The notes under the pieces were generated by a model. The model saw only the letters and a list, made by a program, of their open reading frames with translations. It did not search any database and was not told where the DNA came from. 5,184 bases of DNA from Armatimonadota bacterium. GTDB lineage: Bacteria > Armatimonadota > Fimbriimonadia > Fimbriimonadales > Fimbriimonadaceae. The translations under genes were made by a program, and so were the position numbers. The stretch lies in the NCBI GenBank assembly GCA_023428805.1, contig JAEYWW010000165.1, positions 1 to 5,184 on the forward strand, read 5' to 3'. Every line of letters begins with the position of its first letter. The stretch's first letter is position 1. Below are positions 4,991 to 5,184 of the stretch, one piece after another.

Positions 4991-5184
4991 TCAGACGTAT
5001 TGCACGAAGCGGTCGAGCGGATGGCGGTGATGGGGGAATCCATCCTCGGCGGCGACACCCATCGCGACAATGGCGGGAATTTGAGCGGTGTCGGGAAGAT
5101 TGAACAGAGCCTTCACTTTGTCTGCTTCAAAACCGAGCATCGGCGAGGTTGAGTATCCGAGAGACTGAGCGGCGAGAAGCAGGT
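4991..5184 (-). CDS. Nitroreductase-family protein, C-terminal 63 residues (partial)
   Basis: The end of a minus-strand gene entering from the right edge. The visible part has the typical C-terminus of FMN-dependent nitroreductases: LLLAAQSLGYSTSPMLGF (1-18 of the fragment), then KVKALFNLP (22-30), the strand IPAIVAMGVAAE (35-46) and the closing RHPLDRFVQYV (53-63). In the family the AA-LG-GF segment packs near the FMN phosphate and the final PL-V stretch wraps round the partner subunit. Members reduce nitro, quinone or enone compounds with NAD(P)H. The N-terminal flavin-binding part and the substrate cannot be judged here. It is followed after 24 bases by the NlpC/P60-like gene in the same direction. 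Confidence 0.85.
   Translation of the reverse strand, partial: LLLAAQSLGYSTSPMLGFEADKVKALFNLPDTAQIPAIVAMGVAAEDGFPHHRHPLDRFVQYV

Noticed and set aside
1..5184. CRISPR array, tRNA or rRNA genes, insertion sequence, toxin-antitoxin or defence genes
   Set aside because: No regularly spaced repeats, cloverleaf-like sequence, transposase motif or known defence domain was found; nearly the whole window is accounted for by coding sequence.

Overview
The window is an ordinary-looking chromosomal stretch of a free-living bacterium with moderately high GC (roughly 58% by eye). It holds nine genes, two of them cut by the window edges, packed almost without gaps. No RNA gene, insertion sequence, prophage gene, CRISPR array or origin was seen. 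Several products carry signal peptides or membrane anchors. Four genes show a -10-like hexamer only 6 bases before the ATG and no convincing Shine-Dalgarno, which points to leaderless mRNAs. Lineages known for many leaderless genes include Deinococcota and Actinobacteriota, and a Fimbriimonas-like Armatimonadota member would also fit. The phylum cannot be fixed from this sequence, so this is only a guess.

Layout. Positions 1-115 (minus) are the start of a gene with a zinc-ribbon-like Cys pattern, running off the left edge. It diverges from a glyoxalase/bleomycin-resistance fold (VOC) gene at 184-588 (plus). A minus-strand operon follows, read from 2417 down to 589: a stand-alone GyrI-like ligand-binding protein, a nitrilase-superfamily amidohydrolase resembling the amidase half of NAD synthetase, and a two-helix membrane protein with a YcxB-like tail that overlaps the nitrilase by 8 bases. 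From 2543 a plus-strand pair joined by an ATGA overlap encodes two exported proteins of unknown function. They align with each other without gaps over about 70 residues, so they are diverged tandem paralogues; the second has gained a C-terminal membrane anchor. Next comes an exported DUF6624-type protein (3811-4416, plus). It meets, tail to tail with a 20-base overlap, a membrane-anchored NlpC/P60-like cysteine hydrolase (4397-4966, minus). The C-terminal end of a nitroreductase-family gene (4991-5184, minus) enters from the right edge and probably shares a transcript with the hydrolase.

How the genes relate. The best functional groupings are the three-gene minus operon (ligand sensing, amide hydrolysis and a membrane protein, substrate unknown) and the exported paralogue pair, the nearest thing here to an undescribed module. 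No defence system or large biosynthetic locus is apparent. The two most useful observations are the fixed-distance leaderless promoter pattern and the tandem paralogue pair.
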